Part shown: piece after piece, positions 1 to 9,279 of the stretch
How positions within the stretch are numbered: position 1 is the first letter of the stretch
Layout of the letters: every line of letters begins with the position of its first letter
Assembly (NCBI RefSeq): GCF_017874035.1
Contig: NZ_JAGGKV010000003.1
Span: 372,001-436,000 of the forward strand
Source of the DNA: Paenibacillus aceris
GTDB lineage: Bacteria; Bacillota; Bacilli; Paenibacillales; NBRC-103111
Direction of reading: 5' to 3'
Length of the DNA stretch: 64,000 nt
Notes under the pieces: model-generated
The model's database searches: none
Seen by the model: the letters and a program-made list of their open reading frames with translations, nothing else
What the model was told of the DNA's origin: nothing
Translations under genes and position numbers: made by a program

Positions 1-612
1 GCCGGTTGCGCCGCTAAGCTCAGGGATGACTTCTCCGTTGCACAATGGCCAGCCTGAACATCCGCCTGATGAAACCGTGTGACGGACAAAAGCCCCCAGA
101 TATACAACAACGTAGCTGTAAATCGTCGTTATCCATACGATCGCTTTAAAGGAACTGCGAATGACGGTATCCCTTTGAAATTGGCCCCAAGGTGTAAACA
201 CAAGCGCAAGCAGCAAGGAAAACGCAAAGGCCAGCAGGGATAAGCCAAAATGCAGCGCCAGTACGAGGGAAGATTGCGGCCATACGACGGCCATAGCGCC
301 CATAGCTGCTTGGACCAACGTCATAAATACGGTTCCGGAGATAAAAAACTTCGCATCTTTCCGTTTTACATAACGAAATACTAGAAAGAATGTAGCAATC
401 AGGATGAGCGTCACAATACCGACTACCAGTCGATGACTATATTCGATAAACGACGATATCGTATGCGCCGGGACGAATTTCCCATGACACAGCGGCCACT
501 CGTCTCCGCAGCCTCTGCCTGCATCAGCCTTCGTAACCAAGGCGCCCATTGCAAGAATGAGAAACATGCCGATGGCGGACAGATTCGCTAGCCTTTGAAT
601 CAGTTTTTGCAT
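1..612 (-). CDS. ctaA: Heme A synthase CtaA, N-terminal 204 residues (cut by window edge)
   Basis: Converts heme O to heme A in the membrane for aa3-type cytochrome oxidase. The reading frame starts at the ATG at 612 and stays open to base 1, so the C-terminal third lies outside the window. Several hydrophobic segments are visible. The loop after the first helix has GRGCGDEWPLC and a later loop has GGCSGWPLCNG; these paired cysteines are typical of Gram-positive CtaA. Candidate heme-ligand histidines sit in EYSHRLVVG and ALHFGLSL. The partner genes ctaB and sco lie about 22 kb away (21.9-23.5 kb) rather than next to it. The identification is firm; only the truncation limits it. Confidence 0.93.
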   Translation of the reverse strand, partial: MQKLIQRLANLSAIGMFLILAMGALVTKADAGRGCGDEWPLCHGKFVPAHTISSFIEYSHRLVVGIVTLILIATFFLVFRYVKRKDAKFFISGTVFMTLVQAAMGAMAVVWPQSSLVLALHFGLSLLAFAFSLLLALVFTPWGQFQRDTVIRSSFKAIVWITTIYSYVVVYLGAFVRHTVSSGGCSGWPLCNGEVIPELSGATG

Positions 613-797
613 GATTGCACCTACTTTTATGTCGTGACTTCGGTAGATCTTGCCCTAATTAGATGGTTTCGTTTTCAATTATAGCTTTAAAAAGTTGGCA
701 AATCCATTCGCAATTGTTACAAAGCTCCGAAACCGCGGATGATCGGCTAAACTCGTGTCAAAGTTGTGATATTCGAGGAGTTTGGACAGATTTCAGT

Positions 798-825
798 AAA
801 AAAACGACTCTGCTTAGAGCCGTTT
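798..825 (-). terminator. Rho-independent terminator of the thioredoxin gene
   Basis: A 9-bp stem (803-811 with 816-824, one G-U pair) with a 4-nt loop is followed on the minus strand by a run of Ts (798-802), 14 bases past the stop codon of the thioredoxin gene. Confidence 0.85.
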
Positions 826-838
826 CTTTTCCTTTTAT

Positions 839-1183
839 TTAAGGTGCCAGCGCGCCGGAAACCTCAAGAGCCCGATCTAGGAACTGTTCAATTTCTTCAC
901 GGGTTTTGCGTAATTTACTAACGAAACGTACGAGCTCTTTGCCATCGCGGAAAGCGATAAAGCTTGGAATACCTAGAATGTTCAGCTGCTCGCACAAGTC
1001 GGGCACTTCGTCACGGTCTAATTCAACAAAGGTAATGCGCCCTGCATATGCTTCCTCTAGAGCCGGCATGAAAGGATTAATATAGTGGCAGTCTTTGCAC
1101 CAAGTTGTTTTGAAAACGGCAACAGTCAGCGTAGACTTCGAGATTTGTTCTTGGAAAGTTTGTTCATTTGAAATTTTTAACAT
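839..1183 (-). CDS. Thioredoxin family protein
   Basis: A 114-residue single-domain thioredoxin-fold protein with the active-site motif WCKDC near residue 28 and the cis-proline segment GIPSF near residue 72. The CxxC pair is CKDC rather than the CGPC of housekeeping thioredoxin, so it resembles the YtpP/YdbP-type small thioredoxins of Bacillus. It probably acts as a cytoplasmic thiol-disulfide reductant; no signal peptide or membrane segment is visible. It is transcribed alone, with its own terminator, and is divergent from the SPFH gene. The substrate is unknown. Confidence 0.88.
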   Translation of the reverse strand: MLKISNEQTFQEQISKSTLTVAVFKTTWCKDCHYINPFMPALEEAYAGRITFVELDRDEVPDLCEQLNILGIPSFIAFRDGKELVRFVSKLRKTREEIEQFLDRALEVSGALAP

Positions 1184-1369
1184 ATGAGCACCTCACTGCT
1201 TAGGAATTTATTAACTTATAGCATGCCCAAAATCGAGTGTCAAGATTTATGGATGACATCATCTTCCACTTTGACCTTATTTACATTATTAGTAAAAAGT
1301 GATATCATATAAATATCAAAATAATATTTAAATGAATGTGATTATCCAACTTGAAAGGGTGTTGCTTAC

Positions 1370-2209
1370 ATGAAAGAAACCAAAGCTTGGTCCATCAACG
1401 GATTTCTTGGTATTTTGTTATTTATTATTGGCGGAGGGTTTGGAATTCTACTCCTTACGCAGGAACGTTTTGTGCCGGGCGTGATTCTTATTGTACTGGG
1501 GTTGATTTTTGTTTCGACGATTACGGCTGTGCAGCCGAATGAAGCTTCAGTTATCACTTTCTTCGGCAGTTACTTAGGTACGATTCGGAAAAGCGGCCTA
1601 TGGCTCATTGTCCCTTTTTCGACCAGAAAGAAAATTTCGTTGCGGGTTCGCAATTTTAACAGCGTCAAGCTGAAGGTGAACGATATCGAAGGCAATCCCA
1701 TTGAAATTGCTGCTGTCGTCGTGTTTAAAGTGGTTGATACGTACAAAGCGCTGTTCGATGTAGATAGTTACGAGAAGTTTGTGGAAATTCAAAGTGAAAC
1801 CGCGCTTCGACATGTAGCCAGCAAGTATCCGTATGACCGCTTCGACAGCGATGGTTATTCACTGAGAGGAAATGCGGATGAAGTTGCCGCTGAACTTAGT
1901 CTTGAGCTGCAGCAGCGCCTTTCTGTTGCCGGCGTTGAAGTCATGGAATCGCGTCTGACTCACCTAGCGTACTCAACGGAAATTGCAAGCAGCATGCTGC
2001 AGCGCCAACAAGCTTCCGCGATCTTGTCCGCCCGCCAAATCATCGTAGACGGTGCTGTCGGCATGGTTCAGATGGCTATCAACCGTCTCGAAGCCGAAGG
2101 TTTGCACCTCGATGAAGAGAGGAAAGCGGCCATGATCAACAATTTGCTGGTAGCGATAGTATCGGACCGCTCGGCAAGTCCGGTCATTAATACCGGCACG
2201 CTGTATTAA
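1370..2209 (+). CDS. SPFH/Band 7 (stomatin-prohibitin-like) membrane protein
   Basis: A 279-residue protein with two N-terminal hydrophobic stretches (about residues 12-30 and 36-52) followed by an SPFH/Band 7 domain that starts at [18 protein letters not shown] and runs to about residue 215. The C-terminal part is helical ([18 protein letters not shown]), as in stomatins and flotillins, which scaffold membrane microdomains and associate with proteases or other partners. An AAAGGG ribosome site lies upstream of the ATG. It is followed after 11 bp by a ribbon-helix-helix gene, so the two are probably co-transcribed. The specific partner cannot be deduced. Confidence 0.85.
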   Translation: MKETKAWSINGFLGILLFIIGGGFGILLLTQERFVPGVILIVLGLIFVSTITAVQPNEASVITFFGSYLGTIRKSGLWLIVPFSTRKKISLRVRNFNSVKLKVNDIEGNPIEIAAVVVFKVVDTYKALFDVDSYEKFVEIQSETALRHVASKYPYDRFDSDGYSLRGNADEVAAELSLELQQRLSVAGVEVMESRLTHLAYSTEIASSMLQRQQASAILSARQIIVDGAVGMVQMAINRLEAEGLHLDEERKAAMINNLLVAIVSDRSASPVINTGTLY

Positions 2210-2220
2210 CGGGCTCCGCT

Positions 2221-2415
2221 ATGGCTCCTAAGAAAAACTTTGCGCTCCGACTCGATCCCAAGCTCTATGAAGCTTTGGAGCGCTGGGCGGAGGATGAGTT
2301 CCGGAGCGTCAACAGTCATATCGAATATTTGCTTCGGGAATCTCTGCAGCGTGCGGGGCGGTTGCCGAGGCCAAGTGCAAGTCAACCCCCTCCAGAAACC
2401 CAGACTGAAGGCTAG
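2221..2415 (+). CDS. Arc-type ribbon-helix-helix small protein
   Basis: A 64-residue protein whose first 45 residues fit the Arc/MetJ ribbon-helix-helix fold: a short strand ([19 protein letters not shown]) followed by two helices, the second containing [14 protein letters not shown]. The tail is rich in Pro, Ser and Gln and looks disordered. Proteins of this fold bind DNA as dimers, often as autoregulators or antitoxins, but no toxin gene is adjacent. It starts 11 bp after the SPFH gene without a strong ribosome site of its own, which suggests translational coupling. It may help control or assist the SPFH protein; this is inference from position. Confidence 0.75.
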   Translation: MAPKKNFALRLDPKLYEALERWAEDEFRSVNSHIEYLLRESLQRAGRLPRPSASQPPPETQTEG

Positions 2416-2422
2416 GTAACCC

Positions 2423-2467
2423 AAAAAAACATCTCACTAAGCTTACGCTTAGTGAGATGTTTTTTTT
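2423..2467. terminator. Bidirectional terminator
   Basis: A perfect 14-bp stem (2429-2442 with 2447-2460) and 4-nt loop, with an A run before it and seven Ts after it. It can end both the SPFH/ribbon-helix-helix operon (+) and the DUF4183 gene (-). Confidence 0.95.
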
Positions 2468-3054
2468 ACACGACAACCGTAATTGTTGGTGCAGAAATCG
2501 TCGGCTCAACAGTAATCGTAGAGCTCGCTGTGGAGAAATCGGCGACTTCGAGAACAACCGGCGTACCGGCTACAGCTGCTGTTGTTGCTAATACCAGGGA
2601 TGCTGTTGTAAGGGTGGACAATCCGCCCTCTTGCAGCACACCGTTGACATATACGTTGTAATAGCCATCTGTCGGCGGTGCTGGAAGAGCAACTACCGCG
2701 TTGCCACCGTCATCCAAGAAGCTTGCTGCCTCTCGTATACGATATAGGGTTCGTGGCTGCAGGACACCGTTTACGAAGACTTGTCGATAGGAGGTTGATT
2801 TTGGGGTTAGGAATGCATTTAAACCCATAGCCGGGGGTCTGAACTTCTTTGGTGTACACCCTTTTCTCACCATCGGAGACCGTATAAAAAAAATAGGCCC
2901 GCGCCAAATATTTAAGTCGTCGCCGATGTTTACATTTCTTCACCAACCGCTTCTTTCGCCGTTTGTTCGCGTGCTTATGACGCGAACAACTTGTGACATA
3001 CAAATTGACACTGATGTGAATCACCCCGCAAACGATCGCTTTCAGATGTTTCAT
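2466..3054 (-). pseudogene. DUF4183 protein gene, frameshifted and apparently fused
   Basis: DUF4183 proteins are Bacillales proteins of unknown role, often found with spore-surface genes. Two overlapping minus-strand frames each hold half of one. The upstream frame reads a basic N-terminus, then FFYTVSDGEKRVYTKE and TPGYG. The downstream frame continues with LNAFLTPKSTSYRQVFVNGVLQ, so the family's usual order is restored by deleting one base at the GGG/TTT run near 2822-2826. After the first VFVNGVLQP the sequence jumps into a second DUF4183-like unit (SFLDDGGNAV, YYNVYVNGVLQEGG, AGTPVVLEV), so the middle of a two-unit protein seems lost. The 3054 start (MKHLKAIV) is the likeliest; a longer frame begins at 3147. 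A sequencing error could explain the frameshift but not the fusion. Confidence 0.7.
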
Positions 3055-3210
3055 TTTATACAGATGCCCATTCCAATAATTGGATATTATTATCAGGACT
3101 TTGCCCCAATTATAGAAATCGTAGCCAAATTCCGGAATTTGCTTCACATAGCTGCGACTGAATGAGCGAACAATAAAGAAATGAGGCAGGTGAAGGTCGA
3201 GGAGGTCATG

Positions 3211-4380
3211 ATGAAAGCAACAAGTTTAGACGCCATCCCTCTGTCAAAAACGATCGCAGAAAGAGTAGAGAAAGGCTTAGTACAGCAATTAGAAATGCTT
3301 CGTGGCGGTGTAGAGCCGTTCCCTATCACTTCTGATGAGAAGTCGCTCGTGGAGCAAATCCGAATGAGAACGCGACAAGAGAACCGTAATAATGTGACCC
3401 GCACAATGGCTTATTGGGCCTGCTACCATGCGTACCCCGAGCTTCACTGGGCTTTACTGGCCCACATGGTTTCCCGGTGCGGTGGCTGGAATATGACCGA
3501 TCTGCGGGGCGAGCTGCTGCCGCACCTCATCGACTCGGATCAGGCTGAGCATCTGTTTGCTTTTCTGGAGCGTGCCAACAGCCTTATTTTTCAAGATGCT
3601 TATCCCCAACTGCTGCTTTATGAGGAAAGTAAAAAACGAAAGAAAAACTTGTTTCACCTGCTCCCCCATCTGGCTATCTCCATGTGGATGGTTCCTGTTT
3701 GGCAGGCATTTTGGACGGATCAAGAATCCGCAGCGCTTACAATTGCCCTTATCGTGAACGAACAAAATTACATCGAACAGCGCGTTGTCCAAAAAGAGCA
3801 GTTCCAGCAGACTGTTCTCAATAAGACGCTCTTTAAAAGCCAAGGATGGCTGCAGTTAAATCAAGTCGCGTTCCCCTTCTGGTCCTTGTCCACACAAGGA
3901 GACTCCCCCCAGCCTCATTTGGCTGGACTTATCCTTGAGAATTTTGCCAACTTAACAGAACGCATCGAATTCGGGAAAAGCCTCTATGCGCTTCTGTTTG
4001 GAGCGCCTGAGGTGCTGCAGGGTGTACTTCGTTATGCTGACGCAACGCCACACACCGGTTCACGTTCCGATTACTGGCCTCACTTATTCTCCCCCATACG
4101 AAAAGCCCCTCCCGATGATCTTTATCAGGAGAGGCTGGATGGCTGCTTCCTCAAGAAAGGAAGCTTGCCTTTATATAGTCCTACGCTTGGAGCTGTATGG
4201 CCGGATAGACCGCTGATGCCCGTGGAGCCCGGCGACTGGTTTCAGGAAGCCAGCGAGCCTTTGAAGCATATGCGTCCCATCTCAGTGCCGCAGTCCTATG
4301 ATTTAACTCAAGCCATGTACGCCGGGCTTAATAAGCTTGAGCTGGCCATTCTGACTGCGCAAGCTATGAACGTCCGATAA
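3211..4380 (+). CDS. DUF2515 family protein
   Basis: About 389 residues. The block RNNVTRTMAYWACYHAYPEL followed by HWALLAHMVSRCGGWNMTDL is the signature of the DUF2515 family (B. subtilis YppC is a relative, from memory). No signal peptide or clear catalytic motif is visible and the function is unknown. Three in-frame starts exist: 3181, 3208 and 3211. GAGGAGG at 3199-3205 lies 5 nt before the ATG at 3211, while the 3181 ATG has no ribosome site, so I chose 3211. Its last 17 bases overlap the end of the convergent flippase gene. Confidence 0.8.
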   Translation: MKATSLDAIPLSKTIAERVEKGLVQQLEMLRGGVEPFPITSDEKSLVEQIRMRTRQENRNNVTRTMAYWACYHAYPELHWALLAHMVSRCGGWNMTDLRGELLPHLIDSDQAEHLFAFLERANSLIFQDAYPQLLLYEESKKRKKNLFHLLPHLAISMWMVPVWQAFWTDQESAALTIALIVNEQNYIEQRVVQKEQFQQTVLNKTLFKSQGWLQLNQVAFPFWSLSTQGDSPQPHLAGLILENFANLTERIEFGKSLYALLFGAPEVLQGVLRYADATPHTGSRSDYWPHLFSPIRKAPPDDLYQERLDGCFLKKGSLPLYSPTLGAVWPDRPLMPVEPGDWFQEASEPLKHMRPISVPQSYDLTQAMYAGLNKLELAILTAQAMNVR

Positions 4381-6052
4381 GACGACTCGCTTTGCCAATC
4401 AGCTTCTGTACAGGCGCTGGGAAATTCTTCACATCGTCCTTCGTAACTACGCGCGTAAGCATCAACATCAGCGGATATAAAGCAGCCGTGAAGCCACAAA
4501 CGAGTACAGCATTGATGCCTTCATTGATCCGGTATAAGCCGGTTGGCTGCACATACGTATGCGTGAGCCATTCAGCCGCAACTCCAAGACCCGCGATGAC
4601 GACAATCGAAATCGTCAACCCAATGAAGCGCCTTCCGAGAATCGTGAAGCGCACTTCTTTGCGCAGCGTGCGCAAATTGAGCCATGACATCGCGATAAAG
4701 CAAAGTCCTGTGGAGCCGATGATGCCATAAATGCCAAGCCATGGAGCAAGCAAGAAGCTTCCTGCCAACTTGACCGCAATCCCAACGGCAACATGCAGCA
4801 TCAGTGGTTTCATACGGCCCATGCCCATTAATACCGCACCGGAGGTCTGCATGACAATTTGGAACATCGCGCCTAAAGTCAGCAAGGAGATCATGTATGG
4901 CCCGTGACTCATACCATAGGCAGTATCTTCATGTCCGAACATAAAGAAATCAAGCGGACGGGCAGCAATAGCGATAACGAGCACCGCAGGCAACCCGGAT
5001 AGAATGGAGAGCTGAAGCACCCTTGTTGTCTGGTGGCCAACCTGCTTCATATCTTTACGGGAGTAAGCTGCTGAGATGATCGGTACAACCGATTGACTGA
5101 GCGCGATGGCCAAAATAATCGGGATCCCGGCCAAAGATTGCGCGCGGCCTCCGATAATACCGACCAAACCAAGCGCTTCGCCGCTGCCAATGGTTCCCTC
5201 TAGAAGTGGAATGATAATCGACGTATCGATGGCATAAACCAAGGTAACCGTCACCGAGAAGATGACGATCGGAATCGACAGCTTCAGCAGGCTGCGATAA
5301 ATCTCGCTGTAACGCGCAGGTGTCGCTGCTGAAGCCGTTGATCGTCCGGCTGCTGTTTCCTCAGCTGCAGCGCGAGACACGTTCTCCTTCAGAGAAGCGG
5401 CATCCCTGCGTCTGAGCTTCATCGCATAGTAAAGCATAACGGCAAGTGCGGCGATTCCACCCATAACCCCGCCGAAAGATGCTCCCGCAACTCCCCAGCC
5501 TAGGCTGATATTTAATAAAATAAAGGCAAGACCAATCGAGGTAACCAATCTGAATATTTGCTCCACCACTTGCGATACCCCGTTGGGCATCATGTTTTGT
5601 CTGCCTTGGAAGTAGCCGCGCATAATCGCAATTAGTGGAAAGAACAGCATCGCCGGCGCAATCGCGCGAGTGGCTAGCGTAGCATCCGGTCCACCATGTG
5701 AAATTCGTTCCGCATAAATAGGCGCAAAAACATACAACAGCGCAGTCATGAGCGCACCCGCAACGATGGCAAACCAAATCGCTGCTCGATAAATGCGCTC
5801 TGCTTCCGCAGGACGGCCGATCGCGTATTTCTCCGATACCATTTTGCTTAGCGCGCTGGGAATACCCGCGGTGGCGACAACAAGGAGAATGGAATATAGA
5901 TTAAAAGCTATGGAATAACTGCCCATTCCTCCCTCATGCAGCAGGTGGACCAGCGGAATACGCTGGAAAACGCCGAGAAACCGCGCTACAAGCGCGGCTA
6001 CGGTGAGAATGAGCGTCCCTTTTACAAGAGAATCTTTGGTTTCCTTCGTCAA
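4364..6052 (-). CDS. MurJ/SpoVB-type polysaccharide (lipid-linked) flippase
   Basis: A 562-residue polytopic membrane protein of the MOP/MATE superfamily with about 14 hydrophobic segments. It opens with KGTLILTVAALVARFLGVFQ, the first-helix pattern of the YtgP/MurJ/SpoVB group, and the second half contains GIPIILAIALSQSVVPIISA. Members flip lipid-linked peptidoglycan or other glycan precursors across the membrane, in growth (MurJ/YtgP) or in spore cortex synthesis (SpoVB). A loop of about 30 residues rich in Ala, Glu and Thr (residues 215-245) splits the two halves. Which of the two subgroups it belongs to cannot be settled by reading. Confidence 0.85.
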   Translation of the reverse strand: MTKETKDSLVKGTLILTVAALVARFLGVFQRIPLVHLLHEGGMGSYSIAFNLYSILLVVATAGIPSALSKMVSEKYAIGRPAEAERIYRAAIWFAIVAGALMTALLYVFAPIYAERISHGGPDATLATRAIAPAMLFFPLIAIMRGYFQGRQNMMPNGVSQVVEQIFRLVTSIGLAFILLNISLGWGVAGASFGGVMGGIAALAVMLYYAMKLRRRDAASLKENVSRAAAEETAAGRSTASAATPARYSEIYRSLLKLSIPIVIFSVTVTLVYAIDTSIIIPLLEGTIGSGEALGLVGIIGGRAQSLAGIPIILAIALSQSVVPIISAAYSRKDMKQVGHQTTRVLQLSILSGLPAVLVIAIAARPLDFFMFGHEDTAYGMSHGPYMISLLTLGAMFQIVMQTSGAVLMGMGRMKPLMLHVAVGIAVKLAGSFLLAPWLGIYGIIGSTGLCFIAMSWLNLRTLRKEVRFTILGRRFIGLTISIVVIAGLGVAAEWLTHTYVQPTGLYRINEGINAVLVCGFTAALYPLMLMLTRVVTKDDVKNFPAPVQKLIGKASRLIGRS

Positions 6053-6100
6053 GTGTGTTCCTACTCTCTAATCCCGTATTCATACCAACATCATGTTCAA

Positions 6101-6580
6101 TTATAAAACCCAAATTATAAAGAGAATAATCATCGCCAGCTGCAGCACAATTTTCACTGCACTGCTTGCAAAGAAACCGACGACGGAGCCGACGCCCGCG
6201 CTGATGGCTTTCTTCCAGTTGGTGCCGATGATGATCTCGCCAATTACGGCGCCTAGGAAGGGACCGATGATTAACCCAAATGCAGGTATGACAAAAGGCC
6301 CTATGATCAAGCCGATTGTGCTCCCGATCACGGCTGCCTTCGAGCCTCCAAACTTCTTGACTCCCATCGCACTGACAGCGTAATCCGCGACCATAATAAT
6401 AATGACTATCAGGGTTTGTGTCGTCCAGAACACCCATCCGAACGGTTCAAAGCTAATCAGCCAGCCATAAATGAAATAAGCTGCGTATATCGCTAAAACA
6501 CCAGGCAGCACTGGATATACCGCGCCTATCATGCCTACGACAAATAATAGAATGACCAAACTCCAGGCTAGCGTGATCAT
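6101..6580 (-). CDS. DUF456 family membrane protein
   Basis: A 159-residue, very hydrophobic protein with four or five membrane segments and repeated small-residue motifs (GLIIGPFVIPAFGLIIGPFLGAV), the hallmark of the DUF456 family. The glycine-rich pairs look like internal repeats. GGAGAT stands 7 nt before the ATG at 6580. It lies 48 bp upstream of the flippase gene on the same strand, so the two may share a transcript. The function is unknown. Confidence 0.8.
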   Translation of the reverse strand: MITLAWSLVILLFVVGMIGAVYPVLPGVLAIYAAYFIYGWLISFEPFGWVFWTTQTLIVIIIMVADYAVSAMGVKKFGGSKAAVIGSTIGLIIGPFVIPAFGLIIGPFLGAVIGEIIIGTNWKKAISAGVGSVVGFFASSAVKIVLQLAMIILFIIWVL

Positions 6581-6618
6581 ATGCTCATCTCCGTCCGTGA
6601 TTGTTCTGGTTTAAAGTT

Positions 6619-7362
6619 TTATTGCGTTTGCAGCATATACGTATGTATGATTTTGGCAACCGCACTTTCTTCGTTCGTTACCGTCGTAATATCCGCAATC
6701 TGTTTCACTTCATCCTGCGCATTGCCCATGGCAACACCTAGACCCGCTTCACGAATCATCGTGATATCATTCTGGCTGTCTCCCATCGCAATAACATCCG
6801 ACATCTGAATGCCCAGAAGCTGGCAGACAGCCTCCACACCGCTAGCTTTGCTGATACCCAGAGGATTTAATTCAATATTCGAAGGATGGGAATTGGTGAT
6901 TTCCAGTGTTCCCCAGCCTTCTGCGATCTCGCGGATACGCTGCAATTTTTCTGCATTTTCTGTGAAAAATCCGAACTTCAGCCACTCGCTGTTCGCGATG
7001 TCAAGACCTTCGCGCTCGCGGTTGAAGACGCCTTCGACCGAGTAAGCCCACCACCAACAGTCATGCTCCTGCGCTAGGGCATGCAAACGACGAACCGTTT
7101 CAACCGGGAGCAGTGTCCGCCGAAGCAATTTGTCCGGCGTTTCCCACACTTCGCTGCCGTTTACCATAACCATGGGGGTAGACAGCCCCAGTTCCTGAAT
7201 ATAAGGCATAGCGCTTACCGCGCCGCGGCCCGTCGACATGATAACAATTTTGCCTGCTTCCGTGGCTTGCCGTATTGCGGCTTGATTCTCAGGAGATATT
7301 TTCTTCTCCTCATTCAGCAAGGTGCCATCCATATCGAGGGCGATTAACTTAAATGGTCCCAC
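6619..7362 (-). CDS. Cof-type HAD-IIB family phosphatase
   Basis: A HAD hydrolase of the Cof subfamily, likely a sugar-phosphate or cofactor phosphatase in the cytoplasm. Motif I is LIALDMDGTLLNEEKKISP (nucleophile Asp in DxDGTL), motif II is the IMSTGR segment, and motif IV is the IAMGDSQNDITMI segment near the C-terminus. A type-IIB cap fills the middle (about residues 80-180). The frame opens at an ATG at 7371, but the AGGAG there touches that ATG. The GTG at 7362 has 9-nt spacing and still precedes motif I, so I prefer 7362 (247 residues). Confidence 0.88.
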   Translation of the reverse strand: MGPFKLIALDMDGTLLNEEKKISPENQAAIRQATEAGKIVIMSTGRGAVSAMPYIQELGLSTPMVMVNGSEVWETPDKLLRRTLLPVETVRRLHALAQEHDCWWWAYSVEGVFNREREGLDIANSEWLKFGFFTENAEKLQRIREIAEGWGTLEITNSHPSNIELNPLGISKASGVEAVCQLLGIQMSDVIAMGDSQNDITMIREAGLGVAMGNAQDEVKQIADITTVTNEESAVAKIIHTYMLQTQ

Positions 7363-7404
7363 GTTCCCCATCTCCTGTCTATCCTTATGTCGTCATTCCA
7401 AGAC

Positions 7405-9279
7405 CTAGTAGGCAGCGAGCACTTTCTTAGGCAGTTCTTCCATAAATGTCATATGCCAGAGGGCAAAAATGTAGATCGTCCAAATACGGCGCGCATAGTC
7501 GCCCTGCCCGGCACGGTGTTTCTGCAGCATGCGTTCTACCGTGTTCATGTTAATATAATCTTCAATCCCGCTAGCTTTAATTTGCTCCAGCAGCACATCG
7601 CCCATCGAGCCTTGCACCCATTGGCGCAGAGGTACTGGAAAGCCCAGCTTCGGACGGTTCAGAATCGGATCCGGGATGATGCCTTCCATCGCTTTACGGA
7701 AAATATATTTCGTCGTGCCATTCGCGATCCGGTATTTGGCCGGGATGCGGCGTGCCACCTCGAACAATTCCTTATCCAAGAACGGAACGCGCAGCTCAAG
7801 AGAGTGAGCCATGGTCATCTTATCTGCCTTCATGAGAATATCTCCGGGCATCCAAAGATTCATGTCGATGTACTGCATACGGCTCACTGGATCAAGATGT
7901 TTCGTCTTGTTGTAGTAGTCTCCTGCGATTTGCACCGGATTCTTGTACGCGCGCAGCATCTCATGATCGAGGCGCAGCACTTCTGCTTTCATATCCTCCG
8001 TGAAAATCTTCGCGTTGCCGAGGAAGCGCTCCTCCAGCGGCGTTGTCCCGCGCAAGACATAATTGCGCCCCTTCACACTGCTGGGCAGCATCCGGGCGAA
8101 GCGGTTCAGCATGCGCTTGATCGTATGCGGCAGCTGATCGATCGGCCGCAACGACTGCGGCTCGCGATAAATGCGGTAGCCGCCGAACAGTTCGTCCGCG
8201 CCTTCGCCGGACAGCACAACCGTCACGTGCTCGCGCGCAAGCTGCGCCACGTGATAGAGGGCAATGGCCGAAGGATCGGCGACAGGCTCGTCCTGGTGCC
8301 AGATCGCCTTCGGCATCGTGCTGAAGAAGTCATCCTTCGTGATGACTTTGTCGTAGTGCTCTGTGCCAAGCGCCGCAGCCGTTTGGGCGGCGATTGGCGT
8401 CTCGTTGTTGGCGCCTTCGAAGCCAACGGAGAACGTCCGGATCGGCTCAATGTTCCGCATATGGGTGGCGATGGCCGTGGAGTCGATCCCGCTGGACAGG
8501 AAGCAACCGCGTTCCACATCGCTGACCATGTGGTGCTTAACGGAATCTTTCAACGTTTCACGGATTTGTTCCACATAGTAGTCGAAAGGACGTTCTTCCG
8601 GCTCGAACATTGGATCCCAATACTTATGTATGGACATTTCGCCGTCGTAAGTTACCTTCACATAATGGGCTGGCGGCAGCTTATGGATGCCGTGGAACAT
8701 CGTGTTTGGCTCTGGAACATACTGAAATGTAAGATAGTTCAGCAAGCTGTCCGTATGGATCAACCGGTTCATGCCGTCCGCAGCAAGCAAGCTCTTAATT
8801 TCAGAGCCGAACAAAAACTGGCGGTCATTGACATGATAATAAAACGGCTTTATGCCGAAATGGTCTCTCGCTCCGAACAGCTGCTTCTTTTTCTTGTCCC
8901 AGATCACGAACCCGAACATGCCGCGTAAATGCTTGACACATTCCTCTCCAAACTCCTCATAAAGGTGAACAATAACCTCCGTATCGCTATGCGTGCGGAA
9001 TTGATGCCCGCGTTCCTGCAGCATTCCGCGTAATTCTTTGTAATTATAAATTTCCCCGTTAAAAATGATCCACACGGAATCATCCTCATTGGCTAACGGT
9101 TGATGTCCTTCTTGAATATCAATAATGGACAACCGGCGAAATCCAAGACCTATCCGATTATCCGTCCAAAATCCGGAATCGTTTGGCCCCCGATGCACAA
9201 TCACATCTGTCATTTGCTGCAGCATTGCTACCGTTGGTTCTCTATCTTCAAAATACATTACACCCGTAATACCACACAT
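7405..9279 (-). CDS. asnB: Asparagine synthase (glutamine-hydrolysing)
   Basis: Class-II glutamine amidotransferase plus ATP-dependent asparagine synthetase, 624 residues. The frame opens at a GTG at 9291, but the enzyme needs Cys as its second residue, so translation must begin at the ATG at 9279 (MCGITGVMYF); GGAGGA lies 12-13 nt upstream. The N-terminal Ntn domain has RRLSIID and NGEIYNYKELR. The synthetase domain has the PP-loop SSGIDSTAIA near residue 265 and GADELFGGY near 355. It makes asparagine from aspartate, glutamine and ATP. It lies 42 bp upstream of the Cof phosphatase gene on the same strand. Spore formers often carry several asnB paralogues (asnB, asnH, asnO); which one this matches is uncertain. 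Confidence 0.93.
   Translation of the reverse strand: MCGITGVMYFEDREPTVAMLQQMTDVIVHRGPNDSGFWTDNRIGLGFRRLSIIDIQEGHQPLANEDDSVWIIFNGEIYNYKELRGMLQERGHQFRTHSDTEVIVHLYEEFGEECVKHLRGMFGFVIWDKKKKQLFGARDHFGIKPFYYHVNDRQFLFGSEIKSLLAADGMNRLIHTDSLLNYLTFQYVPEPNTMFHGIHKLPPAHYVKVTYDGEMSIHKYWDPMFEPEERPFDYYVEQIRETLKDSVKHHMVSDVERGCFLSSGIDSTAIATHMRNIEPIRTFSVGFEGANNETPIAAQTAAALGTEHYDKVITKDDFFSTMPKAIWHQDEPVADPSAIALYHVAQLAREHVTVVLSGEGADELFGGYRIYREPQSLRPIDQLPHTIKRMLNRFARMLPSSVKGRNYVLRGTTPLEERFLGNAKIFTEDMKAEVLRLDHEMLRAYKNPVQIAGDYYNKTKHLDPVSRMQYIDMNLWMPGDILMKADKMTMAHSLELRVPFLDKELFEVARRIPAKYRIANGTTKYIFRKAMEGIIPDPILNRPKLGFPVPLRQWVQGSMGDVLLEQIKASGIEDYINMNTVERMLQKHRAGQGDYARRIWTIYIFALWHMTFMEELPKKVLAAY

Noticed and set aside
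1290..1345. AT-rich inverted repeat TGATAT-n-ATATCA upstream of the SPFH gene
   Set aside because: Only 6 bp per arm in a very AT-rich stretch, so it may be chance; no known operator fits.
2815..2835. GGGTTTAAA as a programmed slippage site in the DUF4183 gene
   Set aside because: This string would suit a -1 shift, but the restored family frame needs a +1 shift. A mutation or read error is more likely.
7387..8928. A 513-codon open frame on the plus strand
   Set aside because: It lies wholly opposite asnB, whose motifs are intact. Its translation has no recognisable domain and the long opening comes from the codon use of asnB.
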